Positions 9,112 to 16,284 of a stretch of DNA of 64,000 nucleotides are shown here, in pieces. The notes under the pieces were generated by a model, which saw nothing but the letters and a program-made list of their open reading frames with translations, was not told the DNA's origin and did no database searches. The position numbers and the translations under genes are program-made. Origin of the DNA: Anaerolineales bacterium (GTDB taxonomy: Bacteria; Chloroflexota; Anaerolineae; Anaerolineales; Villigracilaceae); NCBI GenBank assembly GCA_023382595.1, contig JAHDWB010000001.1, forward strand, positions 1,116,001 through 1,180,000. The letters run 5' to 3'. Position 1 is the first letter of the stretch. Each line of letters begins with the position of its first letter.

Positions 9112-9880
9112 TCAGCACTCTCTCTGTAATTGCAGGAAGGATGGTTGCAACATCATCGAGGATCGCCACGTCGGCGCGGACATTCAGGTAGGTTGGCGTG
9201 TTGTTGAGAATGATCAGGTGCGCGCCGCGATCCAATGCCTGCATGGGCAATCCCGCTACGGGTAAGACCTCCAACGAGGATCCCGCCACAAGCATCAGGT
9301 CGCACTGACGCGCATCACGCTGCGCCTTGTACCACGCCGCCTGCGGCAGTTGTTCCCCAAAAAGGATCACATCCGGCTTAAGGGTCTGATCGCATTCCGG
9401 GCAGTGGGGAATCTCCCCGTTTTCTACAAATGTTGTCAGGTACGATTCCGATCTCACCTGATGATAACACTGCGAACAGGTCAACGTTTCCATCGTACCG
9501 TGCATTTCTATTACAGTTTTCGACCCCGCCTTCTGATGCAGCATGTCGATATTCTGCGTGATGATGGATTTCAAATATCCCCGCTCCTCAAGCTGCGCCA
9601 ATGCCAGATGCGCGGAGTTGGGCTGGGCATAGAAGATCTGCCCCGCCAGCGGACGGAACCATGCGAAAAAACTTTGTGGATTTGTCCTGAAGGTATTCAG
9701 GGATGCGACTTCCAACGGTTCATCACGCGACCATAAACCTGTTCCGGTGGACCGGAAATCTGGAATCCCCGACGACGTGGAAAGCCCCGCGCCGGTCAGC
9801 ATAACAGCATGTTTGGACTGGCGGATGAGATCTGCAGCAAATTCAATGTCTGTTTGGGTCTGTGATGAAAAGGAGGTCAT
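9104..9880 (-). CDS. Sir2-family NAD-dependent protein deacylase
   Basis: 258 residues, full length for a bacterial class sirtuin (CobB type). NAD-binding motifs are GAGLSTSSGIPDFRS (residues 30-44) and TQNIDMLHQKAGS, with the catalytic His in EMHGTMETL. A zinc module is formed by CSQC and CPEC, followed by KPDVILFGEQLP. The protein removes acyl groups from lysines and consumes NAD+. It overlaps its upstream neighbour by 4 bp (ATGA) and its downstream neighbour by 8 bp, so it is tightly built into a two-component/FHA operon. That is unusual company for a sirtuin. Confidence 0.95.
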   Translation of the reverse strand: MTSFSSQTQTDIEFAADLIRQSKHAVMLTGAGLSTSSGIPDFRSTGTGLWSRDEPLEVASLNTFRTNPQSFFAWFRPLAGQIFYAQPNSAHLALAQLEERGYLKSIITQNIDMLHQKAGSKTVIEMHGTMETLTCSQCYHQVRSESYLTTFVENGEIPHCPECDQTLKPDVILFGEQLPQAAWYKAQRDARQCDLMLVAGSSLEVLPVAGLPMQALDRGAHLIILNNTPTYLNVRADVAILDDVATILPAITERVLNG

Positions 9881-11040
9881 CGCGCCTTTTCGCGCTCAAG
9901 GATGGTGTCGGCAAGTTTTAGGAACTGCTGGGAGGTCATATTGGTCGGCTGAGCCATGACCGCCGGAGTCTGAAGCCGAGTGGATTGCAGGAAAAGTTCC
10001 GGGGCAGGCGTCAACGTGGCGGTAATCGAGTGACCGAGTTTCTCCTGCACCTGCGCCCATGGCATCTGCGCCTCGGTACGCTGACGATTGTTCAGCACAA
10101 CAGTAATGGTCGTGCGGTCAATGTTCAGCGATGTCATATCATCAAGCAGCAGTTTGGTATGCTGGATGGTATTGGGCATGCCCTCCATGACAACGATCCG
10201 TTCGTTACACACCGGCAGGAGCTTCTGTACAAAGGCAGGCAGACCAGACCCAAGGTCCAGAACAATGTAGCGTCCCAACGAGGCGAGACGAGCCACGAGC
10301 GCTTCGAAATTCTGCACTTTGGTGATCAACGTCACATCTCGCGGATTCTCGGACGCGAGGAACAACTTGATTCCGGAGTTATGCGGAACAAGCGAAGCCT
10401 GCACCTTCTCGCGCGTCACCTCAGCCAGCGTCCCATACAGGACATCCGTCAAGCCTTTTTGGTTGGGAGCGCCAAGGTCCATGCCGAGCGTGCCCTGTCC
10501 CGGAGTGAATTCAGCGAGGATCACATCGGATTGAACGCGGGAAAAAATCGCCGCCGCCAAATTCGCAGCCAGCGTGGATACCCCAAGTCCGCCGCGGGAG
10601 GAAAGTACCCCGATAATGTAGCCGCTGTGTTCATGCAATGCGGTGACCAAATCGCCGGTATCCTTGGTTGCACTACGGGCAAGCAACGCCTTTACATGCG
10701 CCTGTAATTCGGTGGGATGTGTAGGCTTGGTGAGGTAATCATCGGCTCCGACCTCAAATCCCGCCACCTTGTCATCCAGCTGGGTCTTGGCAGTGAACAT
10801 CAGGATCGGAATGGATACCGTCGCCGGGTTCTTGCGCAGACGACGCGCCACTTCATACCCGTCCATATCCGGCATCATCACATCCAACAGGATCAGGTCA
10901 GGGCGTTCATCGAACGCCTTTGCCAGCCCCTGCTCCCCGTTGGAAGCCGCGGTGATCTGATATCCCTGTCTTTGCAGCATTAATCCCACAAGTCGTAAAG
11001 TATCAACGTCATCGTCAATTATCAGGATCTTCTCAGCCAT
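9877..11040 (-). CDS. Response-regulator receiver fused to TadZ/CpaE-like (MinD-type) domain
   Basis: 387 residues from ATG 11040, chosen because AGAGGT lies just upstream. The receiver domain covers 1-122 (ILIIDDD, phospho-acceptor D53 in LLDVMMPD, K105 in LTKPTHP). The second half resembles the SIMIBI/MinD fold of CpaE and TadZ, with a degenerate deviant Walker A, SSRGGLGVSTLAANLAAAIF at about 147-166. The expected K of GKT/S is Val, and the leading signature Lys is Arg. TadZ proteins position Tad pilus machinery at the pole and often have atypical Walker A motifs. No tad genes are in the window. First gene of the operon with sir2, histidine kinase and FHA genes. Confidence 0.88.
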   Translation of the reverse strand: MAEKILIIDDDVDTLRLVGLMLQRQGYQITAASNGEQGLAKAFDERPDLILLDVMMPDMDGYEVARRLRKNPATVSIPILMFTAKTQLDDKVAGFEVGADDYLTKPTHPTELQAHVKALLARSATKDTGDLVTALHEHSGYIIGVLSSRGGLGVSTLAANLAAAIFSRVQSDVILAEFTPGQGTLGMDLGAPNQKGLTDVLYGTLAEVTREKVQASLVPHNSGIKLFLASENPRDVTLITKVQNFEALVARLASLGRYIVLDLGSGLPAFVQKLLPVCNERIVVMEGMPNTIQHTKLLLDDMTSLNIDRTTITVVLNNRQRTEAQMPWAQVQEKLGHSITATLTPAPELFLQSTRLQTPAVMAQPTNMTSQQFLKLADTILEREKAR

Positions 11041-11083
11041 GTTTACCTCTGCACCGAACGCACTTACTATCACGCTAATTATA

Positions 11084-11097
11084 ACGGACAAGTCCGT
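11084..11097. promoter_or_regulatory. Dyad ACGGAC-AA-GTCCGT upstream of the receiver-TadZ gene
   Basis: Perfect 6-bp arms with a 2-bp spacer, about 45 bp upstream of the receiver-TadZ start. On the minus strand it is directly followed by TATAAT, so a bound protein would overlap a promoter. Its CGGAC/GTCCG half-sites recur in the promoter at 11592-11620. Confidence 0.4.
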
Positions 11098-11169
11098 ATA
11101 TTTCATGAGAACGTTGCAGCATTCATGCTATAATAAGCCAGCAACGGGATACACCATCTCGAAAGCCTT

Positions 11170-11553
11170 GGGGATGACAGGCTTCGACGGGAGAGGCTGG
11201 TTCCGGAATGCGAGCCGAGAGTGCACCGAACTCGCTAAATCAGTGCAAACAATCAAGTGCCAACAACCGCACTTCATACGCTGCTATGCCCCTCGCCGCC
11301 TAAGGCGAAGCATGACAGTATGACACCCTAGGGTGTCACGTCCGCCGTCCCCGTTCTCTATCCGGTGACGGACCGGGCGAGACAATGATAGAGTGCCGCG
11401 CGTGATTCTGCTAAGCGCGCGAAAGACAAGCAGATGGTCACAGGCTTACCAGCCAGCCGGGGTGTCTGTGGTGACGATGAACGGCAGGCTACGCTCGTAG
11501 ATTTCCGAGGGTCGAATCTTTCGGACGCGGGTTCAATTCCCGCCATCTCCACC
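11170..11553 (+). ncRNA. ssrA: Transfer-messenger RNA (tmRNA)
   Basis: The 5' end GGGGATGACAGGCTTCGACG and the 3' T-arm/acceptor GGTTCAATTCCCGCCATCTCC form the tRNA-like domain (acceptor GGGGAUG pairs CAUCUCC with one G-U). The tag frame starts with resume codon GCC at 11259 and stops with TAA at 11301-11303, encoding ANNRTSYAAMPLAA, a normal hydrophobic degradation tag. The 3' end is ACC followed by T, so CCA is not fully encoded and must be completed enzymatically. Between are GC-rich pseudoknot-like segments. TATAAT at 11129-11134 is the likely -10. tmRNA rescues stalled ribosomes together with SmpB. Confidence 0.95.
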
Positions 11554-11560
11554 TTATAAA

Positions 11561-11588
11561 AGTCCAGCTTGGCTGGGCTTTTATTTTA
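11561..11588 (+). terminator. tmRNA terminator
   Basis: Stem AGTCCAGC/GCTGGGCT (8 bp, one G-U) with a 3-nt loop, followed by TTTATTTTA. It sits 7 bp after the tmRNA 3' end. The same GTCCAGC...GCTGGGCTTTT stem reappears at 13401. Confidence 0.8.
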
Positions 11589-11591
11589 CCC

Positions 11592-11620
11592 TTGACAAAT
11601 ATGTCCGCATCGGACATAAT
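11592..11620 (+). promoter_or_regulatory. Promoter with embedded operator for the PadR locus
   Basis: TTGACA (11592-11597), 17-bp spacer, CATAAT (11615-11620). The spacer holds a perfect dyad ATGTCCG-CAT-CGGACAT (11601-11617), so a dimeric repressor would cover the -35/-10 gap. The PadR-type regulator encoded at 12188 is the natural candidate, though PadR sites usually look different (ATGT...ACAT ends do match). A further GTCC half-site follows at 11623. Confidence 0.7.
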
Positions 11621-11626
11621 AGGTCC

Positions 11627-11698
11627 ATGACAGACACAACAACCCGTTTGTACCTAACGCACAGATCCAATGAACTAGCGTATGACAATGGCATATAA
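11627..11698 (+). CDS. Possible 23-residue leaderless leader ORF
   Basis: ATG at 11627 lies 6 bp after the -10 hexamer, the distance expected for a leaderless mRNA. It reads 23 codons (MTDTTTRLYLTHRSNELAYD...) to TAA at 11696-11698. The next gene starts inside it at 11682 in another frame and has no ribosome-binding site, so coupled translation is plausible. It may be only a chance ORF. Confidence 0.3.
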   Translation: MTDTTTRLYLTHRSNELAYDNGI

Positions 11699-12110
11699 AC
11701 ACGCAACCGCACGCTATCGGCAGTGGTACGCCAAACTGCTCTGCCTTTATCCGAAGCCATACCGCGAGCACTTCGAGGAAGGAATGCAGCAGACCTTCAA
11801 TGACCTTTGCCGCGAGCGGCACGAATCGGGAAGCAACTTGTTAGGCTTCGTGCTCTGGACATTTGCTGACACATTAACAGGGATTATTAAAGAAAATATA
11901 GAAAAGGAAAATAAAATTATGCTGTCAACACTAAAAAACCATGGGGCTGTAATAATCTACATTATTACGGCGATTGCAATAATTGTTACGGCGCTTCTAC
12001 TAAAGAACACTGAATATGAGAATGCTTGGTTCTACATATTTGCTGTCGGGTCAGTTCTTGCCTCCCTTGTTGAAGTGTATTCAAAAACTAAAGACAAGGG
12101 CAAGGGCTAG
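11682..12110 (+). CDS. Small membrane protein with permease-prefix-like N-terminus (PadR locus)
   Basis: 142 residues. The N-terminal about 60 residues (WYAKLLCLYPKPYREHFEEG, then QQTFNDL) match the start of the protein at 12541 (LYGKLLSLYPQTFRDQLAES, then EQTFHDA), so the two are paralogues. A short cytoplasmic helical prefix with the pattern LYP-x-x-(F/Y)R-x-x is known in front of membrane proteins controlled by PadR regulators. Two hydrophobic segments follow (about 95-112 and 120-133) and a basic tail KTKDKGKG. A stop at 11676-11678 rules out an earlier start in this frame. Function unknown. Confidence 0.7.
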   Translation: MTMAYKHATARYRQWYAKLLCLYPKPYREHFEEGMQQTFNDLCRERHESGSNLLGFVLWTFADTLTGIIKENIEKENKIMLSTLKNHGAVIIYIITAIAIIVTALLLKNTEYENAWFYIFAVGSVLASLVEVYSKTKDKGKG

Positions 12111-12187
12111 CAAATATTTCGTTTTATGAATGAGAGCCATACCTACATCGGAAACGTTTTTAGTTTGATTAATTGAAAAGGAAAAAA

Positions 12188-12544
12188 ATGGCAACTGAGA
12201 ATCATATTTCTCCGCTTACACCCGCTGTCTTCCACATCCTTCTCGCCCTCTCCAGCGGAGAACGCCACGGCTACGGCATTATGAAACAGATCGAAGCAGA
12301 TACGCAGGGCAGGGTCAATATGGGGAATGGAACACTATATGGCTCGCTCAAACGAATGCTGGATGCCGGCCTCGTCGAAGAAAGCGACAAACGCATTGAC
12401 CCAGCCATGGACGATGAGCGCCGCATTTATTACCGGCTTACAGGTGTCGGCATTAAAGCCCTTGAAGCGGAACTGGACCGCTACAAGCGTATTGTCACAG
12501 TGGCACAGGAACGCAAACTTTTACCAAAAACTTTATCCATATGA
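12188..12544 (+). CDS. PadR-family transcriptional regulator
   Basis: 118 residues from the ATG at 12188, preceded by AAAAGGAA. The winged-helix signature is complete: SPLTPAVFHILLALSSGERH, GYGIMKQIE, NGTLYGSLKRMLDAGLVEES and RRIYYRLTGVGIKALEAEL. PadR proteins are dimeric repressors with a C-terminal dimerisation helix. The gene overlaps the next start by 4 bp (ATGA), so it is cotranslated with the membrane protein at 12541. It is the likely repressor of the promoter at 11592-11620. Confidence 0.93.
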   Translation: MATENHISPLTPAVFHILLALSSGERHGYGIMKQIEADTQGRVNMGNGTLYGSLKRMLDAGLVEESDKRIDPAMDDERRIYYRLTGVGIKALEAELDRYKRIVTVAQERKLLPKTLSI

Positions 12545-13152
12545 ATCCACAAAAGATAGTGCACGTTCTCTATGGAAAGCTCCTTTCGTTATATCCGCAA
12601 ACGTTCAGGGACCAACTGGCTGAGTCCATGGAGCAGACGTTCCATGATGCCTACAATGAACACAAAACCAGGGGATCACAAGGATTGTTCAAGTTCGTTT
12701 CGTGGACGTTCATCGAAACTGCCGCAGGGATTTTCAGAGAACACCGATCGCTTATTCTTTCAGGAGATACTATGCAAACCACGCTTAGAAATTTCAGTGT
12801 ATCGGCATTGATCAGTTTTCTCTTCGTCCTTCCATTCAGCATCATGGAAATCGTCAACCGACGAAATTACAACGAAGAGTTCCCATTCACACCATTTCTC
12901 GCCTTGTGGATTAATGTGTTTGCCCTTAGTCTCATCCTATTACCAATTGTATTAAGCAAGCGGGCAAACAAACAAGGCAACATAAACTCAAATCCTGTTA
13001 CAGGAAACTCCTGGCTCACAAAGCCCAAATCATCTTTGATAATTAGTGTTGCCCTTATCCTATTCATCGTAATACCTTCATTGCTATCGTTGCTTGGCTG
13101 GGCTCCCATGCAAGAACTGAACACCGAATATGTTTTTGCATTCGGAATTTAA
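12541..13152 (+). CDS. Membrane protein with permease-prefix-like N-terminus; ends at a suspicious in-frame stop
   Basis: 203 residues to the TAA at 13150-13152. The N-terminal prefix (about 1-60) is paralogous to the protein at 11682. Hydrophobic segments lie near 80-100, 115-137 and 165-187. The reading frame does not look finished at the stop: it continues in frame for 74 more sense codons with two further hydrophobic segments (see 13153-13377). The gene is therefore either truncated by a recent nonsense mutation, or the base is a sequencing error, or the stop is read through. It is coupled to padR by ATGA overlap. Confidence 0.7.
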   Translation: MNPQKIVHVLYGKLLSLYPQTFRDQLAESMEQTFHDAYNEHKTRGSQGLFKFVSWTFIETAAGIFREHRSLILSGDTMQTTLRNFSVSALISFLFVLPFSIMEIVNRRNYNEEFPFTPFLALWINVFALSLILLPIVLSKRANKQGNINSNPVTGNSWLTKPKSSLIISVALILFIVIPSLLSLLGWAPMQELNTEYVFAFGI

Positions 13153-13377
13153 GTTCCCAGTATATTCATAGCCTTCACTCTTTTTTCGCTCCCGATCATC
13201 GCAGGGTATGTGGCAAGTATGCCGATCGTCAGAACTCTGCAAACTGGAGGAGGTATGTTTGCACACCCCATCCATCTGATCATCGTCGTCGTACTTTCGT
13301 TTCTCTTTGCAGTAGGTGTTATCGGCATGATCGTGGACCAATGTCCCTGTTTCCTCGGCGTCCCGAACTGCGATTAA
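13153..13377 (+). pseudogene. In-frame continuation of the 12541 gene after the internal TAA
   Basis: Directly after TAA 13150-13152 the same frame reads VPSIFIAFTLFSLPIIAGYV, then a loop, then HLIIVVVLSFLFAVGVIGMI and a Cys-rich end, DQCPCFLGVPNCD, to TAA at 13375-13377. Two well-formed membrane helices in the same frame are not expected by chance. The terminator at 13401 fits the end of this longer gene. Confidence 0.65.
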
Positions 13378-13400
13378 TCTGAACATATTCCCTCCAAAAT

Positions 13401-13424
13401 GTCCAGCCAGGCGCTGGGCTTTTG
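13401..13424 (+). terminator. Terminator of the PadR operon
   Basis: Stem GTCCAGC/GCTGGGC (7 bp, one G-U), loop CAGGC, then TTTT. It lies 24 bp after the second stop (13377). The stem sequence is almost identical to that of the tmRNA terminator at 11561. Confidence 0.6.
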
Positions 13425-13427
13425 TGT

Positions 13428-13433
13428 TATAAA
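13428..13433 (+). promoter_or_regulatory. -10 element of the lipoprotein gene (leaderless type)
   Basis: TATAAA ends 7 bp before the ATG at 13441 and no Shine-Dalgarno sequence is present, matching the leaderless pattern at 16272, 45433, 46645 and 61340. No clear -35. Confidence 0.4.
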
Positions 13434-13440
13434 AAGCGCC

Positions 13441-14181
13441 ATGAAAAAGATCCTTCTCATCGGACTCATCCTCCTGATCTCCGCCTGCCAAGGCGCCCCA
13501 TCCGCGACGCCGACTGAACCCGCCCCCACGCAGGCGCCTCCTCCCACGCCGATACCTGCCTCGCCCACCCCAGACATTCCCCCCACCGCCGCCACATCCC
13601 CCACACCGGAGCCGCCTCCGCTTTACTTCACGGAAGAATTCGATGAAGTTTCACCCTATTGGAGCATCCTCCAAACCGGCGGCGTGACCGAGCCATCGTT
13701 CGCCTACGAAAACAGCGCCTTGCGCATCGACATTCCATCGCCAGATACCTGGTCCATTGGCATTCACAACGCGCATACCTACTCGAACGTTTTCCTGCGC
13801 GCCCGGGCGTCCGCCAGCCCAGCCGGAGCGATCGGCTTGATCTGTCGCTATGACGAGGAGACCGGATGGTACGAATTTAACGTCGCCAGTGACGGGACGT
13901 ATAACGCCATCTACGGTCGCTGGCTGACAGAGGACGTTGCGCAATACATCCCCCTCATTGCCGACCGAAGCGTGCATTTAAGTTCTGGCACATTGAACTA
14001 CGAACTGGGTCTCTCCTGTCAGGATAACTTCCTCCTCCTATATGTGAACGATACCCTCATCCGCAGGGTGGAAGTGACCAACTTCGGCTTGACCGAAGGC
14101 GGGATCGGCATCACCGCATCGTCATTAAGGGAAGCGCCGGTCACCGCGCTATTTGAATGGGTGCGCGTTGGGATGGAATAG
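13441..14181 (+). CDS. Lipoprotein with Pro/Thr-rich linker and beta-sandwich domain
   Basis: 246 residues. Signal peptide MKKILLIGLILLISAC with a lipobox (ISAC; lipid-modified Cys at 16). Residues about 20-60 form a Pro/Thr/Ala-rich linker. The remainder (EEFDEVSPYWSI, LRARASASPAGAIGLICRYD, GWYEFNVASDGTYNAIYGRW, YVNDTLIRRVEV, GGIGITASS) has the strand pattern of LamG or DUF1080-like concanavalin folds seen in extracellular binding proteins and glycoside hydrolases. No catalytic residues can be assigned, so a surface binding role is only a guess. A strong terminator follows. Confidence 0.8.
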   Translation: MKKILLIGLILLISACQGAPSATPTEPAPTQAPPPTPIPASPTPDIPPTAATSPTPEPPPLYFTEEFDEVSPYWSILQTGGVTEPSFAYENSALRIDIPSPDTWSIGIHNAHTYSNVFLRARASASPAGAIGLICRYDEETGWYEFNVASDGTYNAIYGRWLTEDVAQYIPLIADRSVHLSSGTLNYELGLSCQDNFLLLYVNDTLIRRVEVTNFGLTEGGIGITASSLREAPVTALFEWVRVGME

Positions 14182-14198
14182 CCCAAAACCGGAATATG

Positions 14199-14233
14199 GC
14201 AGGGACGACACGCATGTCGTCCCTGCTTTTTAT
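14199..14233 (+). terminator. Rho-independent terminator
   Basis: Perfect 12-bp stem (GCAGGGACGACA at 14199-14210, TGTCGTCCCTGC at 14215-14226), 4-nt loop, followed by TTTTTATT. It terminates the lipoprotein gene ahead of dnaK. Confidence 0.92.
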
Positions 14234-14318
14234 TAAAAACCTATGCCTTGTTAACAGAATTCTTGCAAAAATCGCTTAAGATGATGACATTGAATTTGAA
14301 TCAGCAAGGAGATATTAC

Positions 14319-16205
14319 ATGGGCAAAATCATAGGAATTGACCTCGGCACGACCAACAGCGTTGTTTCCGTCATCGAAGGCGGCACACCGACTGTCATCA
14401 CCACGGCGGAAGGCGGAAGGCTTTGCCCGTCAGTAGTGGCGTTCAACAAGAACGGCGAGCGCATGGTCGGGCAGACCGCCAAACGCCAGGCGGTCGTGAA
14501 TCCAGATAACACCATTTACTCAATCAAACGCTTTATCGGGCGTCACTTTGACGAGACCAGCGTGGAACGCGGCATGGTCCCCTATGAGGTCATTCAAGGA
14601 CCGACAGGCGATGTGCGCGTAAAAGTGCCCGTCAATAGCAGGGAATATTCCCCGCAGGAGATCAGCGCAATGGTGCTGGGCAAGCTAAAGTCCGATGCCG
14701 AAGCGTATCTGGGCGAATCTGTCACGCAGGCGGTCATCACCGTCCCTGCGTATTTCAACGACAGCCAGCGTCAAGCCACCAAGGATGCGGGCAAGATCGC
14801 GGGCTTGGAAGTGCTACGCATCATCAACGAACCGACAGCGTCCGCGCTGGCATACGGCTTGGATAAAAAGAAGAACGAAACCATTCTCGTCTTCGACCTT
14901 GGCGGCGGTACGTTCGACGTATCCATCCTTGAAGTGGGCGAAGGCGTGATCGAAGTGAAATCCACACACGGCGATACTCAACTTGGCGGCGATGACTGGG
15001 ATCAGAAAGTCACCAACTGGGCGGCGGACGAATTCAAGAAGGATCAGGGCATCGACCTGCGCCAGGATCGTCAGGCGCTCCAGCGTTTGCGCGAGGCGGC
15101 GGAGAAGGCGAAGATCGAACTTTCCACCGTGATGGAAACCGAAATCAACCTGCCGTACATCACCGCTGATGCCAGCGGACCGAAGCACCTGCAGCTAAAA
15201 CTCAGCCGCGCAAAATTCGAGCAGATGACCGAAGACCTGCTCCAGCGCTGCCGCACTCCATTCGAGTCTGCCTTGAAAGACGCCGGCTTGACCGCCGACA
15301 AACTCGACGAAGTGGTGCTGGTCGGCGGTTCGACCCGTATGCCGATGGTTCAGGAACTCGTGCGCAAGTTGACGAACGGGAAGGAACCGAACAAAGGTGT
15401 GAACCCGGATGAAGTCGTGGCGATTGGCGCGGCAATTCAGGGCGGCGTGCTCGGAGGCGAAGTCAAAGACATCCTTCTGCTCGACGTCACCCCGCTCTCG
15501 CTCGGCGTCGAAACGATGGGCAGTGTCATGACCGTCATGATCGAACGCAACACCACCATCCCGGTCCGCAAGACCGAGGTATACTCCACCGCCGCGGACA
15601 ATCAGACCGCCGTGGACATCCACGTCCTGCAAGGCGAACGCCCGATGGCGCAGGATAACATGTCGCTTGGGCGCTTCCGTCTTGACGGAATCCCACCGGC
15701 ACCGCGCGGCATCCCGCAAGTTGAAGTGACCTTCGACATCGATGCCAACGGCATCTTGAACGTCACTGCGAAGGACAAGGCAACTGGCAAGGAACAGAAG
15801 GTCACCATCACGGCATCCACCAACCTGAACAAGAACGACATCGACCGCATGGTGCAGGAAGCGCGCCAGAACGAAGCCGCGGACAAGAAACGCCGCGAGC
15901 TGATCGATGCAAAGAACACCGCGGACAATCTCGTTTACCAAACCGAGAAGGCATTGCGCGAACTGGGCGACAAAGTGCCGTCCGCCGAGCGCAGCGAGAT
16001 CGAGACCAAGATCAACGATCTAAAATCTGCCGCGCAGGGCGACGACCTCCCCCGCATCCAGCAGGCATCCGAGGCGGTTCAACAGGCGTTCCACGCGCTC
16101 AGCCAGCAGTTGTACGCGCAAGGTCAACAGCCCCAGCCCGAAGGCGGACCGTCCACTCCGCCATCGCAAGAAGGCGATGTGATCGACGGCGAAGTGAAAG
16201 AATAG
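14319..16205 (+). CDS. dnaK: Chaperone protein DnaK (Hsp70)
   Basis: 628 residues, standard length. The ATPase domain shows [35 protein letters not shown] and [14 protein letters not shown]. The interdomain linker is [16 protein letters not shown], and the substrate-binding beta domain and helical lid follow, with a Gln/Pro/Gly-rich tail ending [11 protein letters not shown]. It refolds proteins with DnaJ and GrpE, neither of which is adjacent here. The ribosome-binding site AAGGAG is 7 nt upstream. No CIRCE element (HrcA site) is visible in the 120 bp upstream. It is monocistronic, framed by terminators at 14199 and 16229. Confidence 0.98.
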   Translation: MGKIIGIDLGTTNSVVSVIEGGTPTVITTAEGGRLCPSVVAFNKNGERMVGQTAKRQAVVNPDNTIYSIKRFIGRHFDETSVERGMVPYEVIQGPTGDVRVKVPVNSREYSPQEISAMVLGKLKSDAEAYLGESVTQAVITVPAYFNDSQRQATKDAGKIAGLEVLRIINEPTASALAYGLDKKKNETILVFDLGGGTFDVSILEVGEGVIEVKSTHGDTQLGGDDWDQKVTNWAADEFKKDQGIDLRQDRQALQRLREAAEKAKIELSTVMETEINLPYITADASGPKHLQLKLSRAKFEQMTEDLLQRCRTPFESALKDAGLTADKLDEVVLVGGSTRMPMVQELVRKLTNGKEPNKGVNPDEVVAIGAAIQGGVLGGEVKDILLLDVTPLSLGVETMGSVMTVMIERNTTIPVRKTEVYSTAADNQTAVDIHVLQGERPMAQDNMSLGRFRLDGIPPAPRGIPQVEVTFDIDANGILNVTAKDKATGKEQKVTITASTNLNKNDIDRMVQEARQNEAADKKRRELIDAKNTADNLVYQTEKALRELGDKVPSAERSEIETKINDLKSAAQGDDLPRIQQASEAVQQAFHALSQQLYAQGQQPQPEGGPSTPPSQEGDVIDGEVKE

Positions 16206-16228
16206 CCTGTAAAACGCAAAACACGATC

Positions 16229-16265
16229 AAGACCCTAAGATTCCCATAATCTTGGGGTCTTTCCT
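16229..16265 (+). terminator. dnaK terminator
   Basis: 14-bp stem (16229-16242 with 16248-16261, one G-U), loop CCCAT, followed by TTCCTTT. Confidence 0.85.
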
Positions 16266-16271
16266 TTCATG

Positions 16272-16277
16272 TATAAT
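16272..16277 (+). promoter_or_regulatory. -10 TATAAT of the C39-like peptidase gene (leaderless type)
   Basis: Consensus TATAAT ends exactly 7 bp before the ATG at 16285. The dnaK terminator is immediately upstream, so transcription must start here and would begin at or within a base or two of the start codon. There is no Shine-Dalgarno sequence. Confidence 0.6.
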
Positions 16278-16284
16278 CTTTTTC

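Noticed and set aside
11041-11106. Upstream extension of the receiver-TadZ protein (MKYTDLSVIISV...)
   Set aside because: The receiver domain begins at MAEKILIIDDD, and AGAGGT precedes that ATG. The extension also covers the promoter dyad.
11358-11552. Minus-strand 64-residue ORF (MEMAGIEPASERFDP...)
   Set aside because: It lies entirely within the tmRNA. MAGIEPASE-type ORFs are well-known false genes antisense to tRNA-like or rRNA sequences.
14234-14318. CIRCE/HrcA heat-shock operator ahead of dnaK
   Set aside because: No TTAGCACTC/GAGTGCTAA dyad can be read there.
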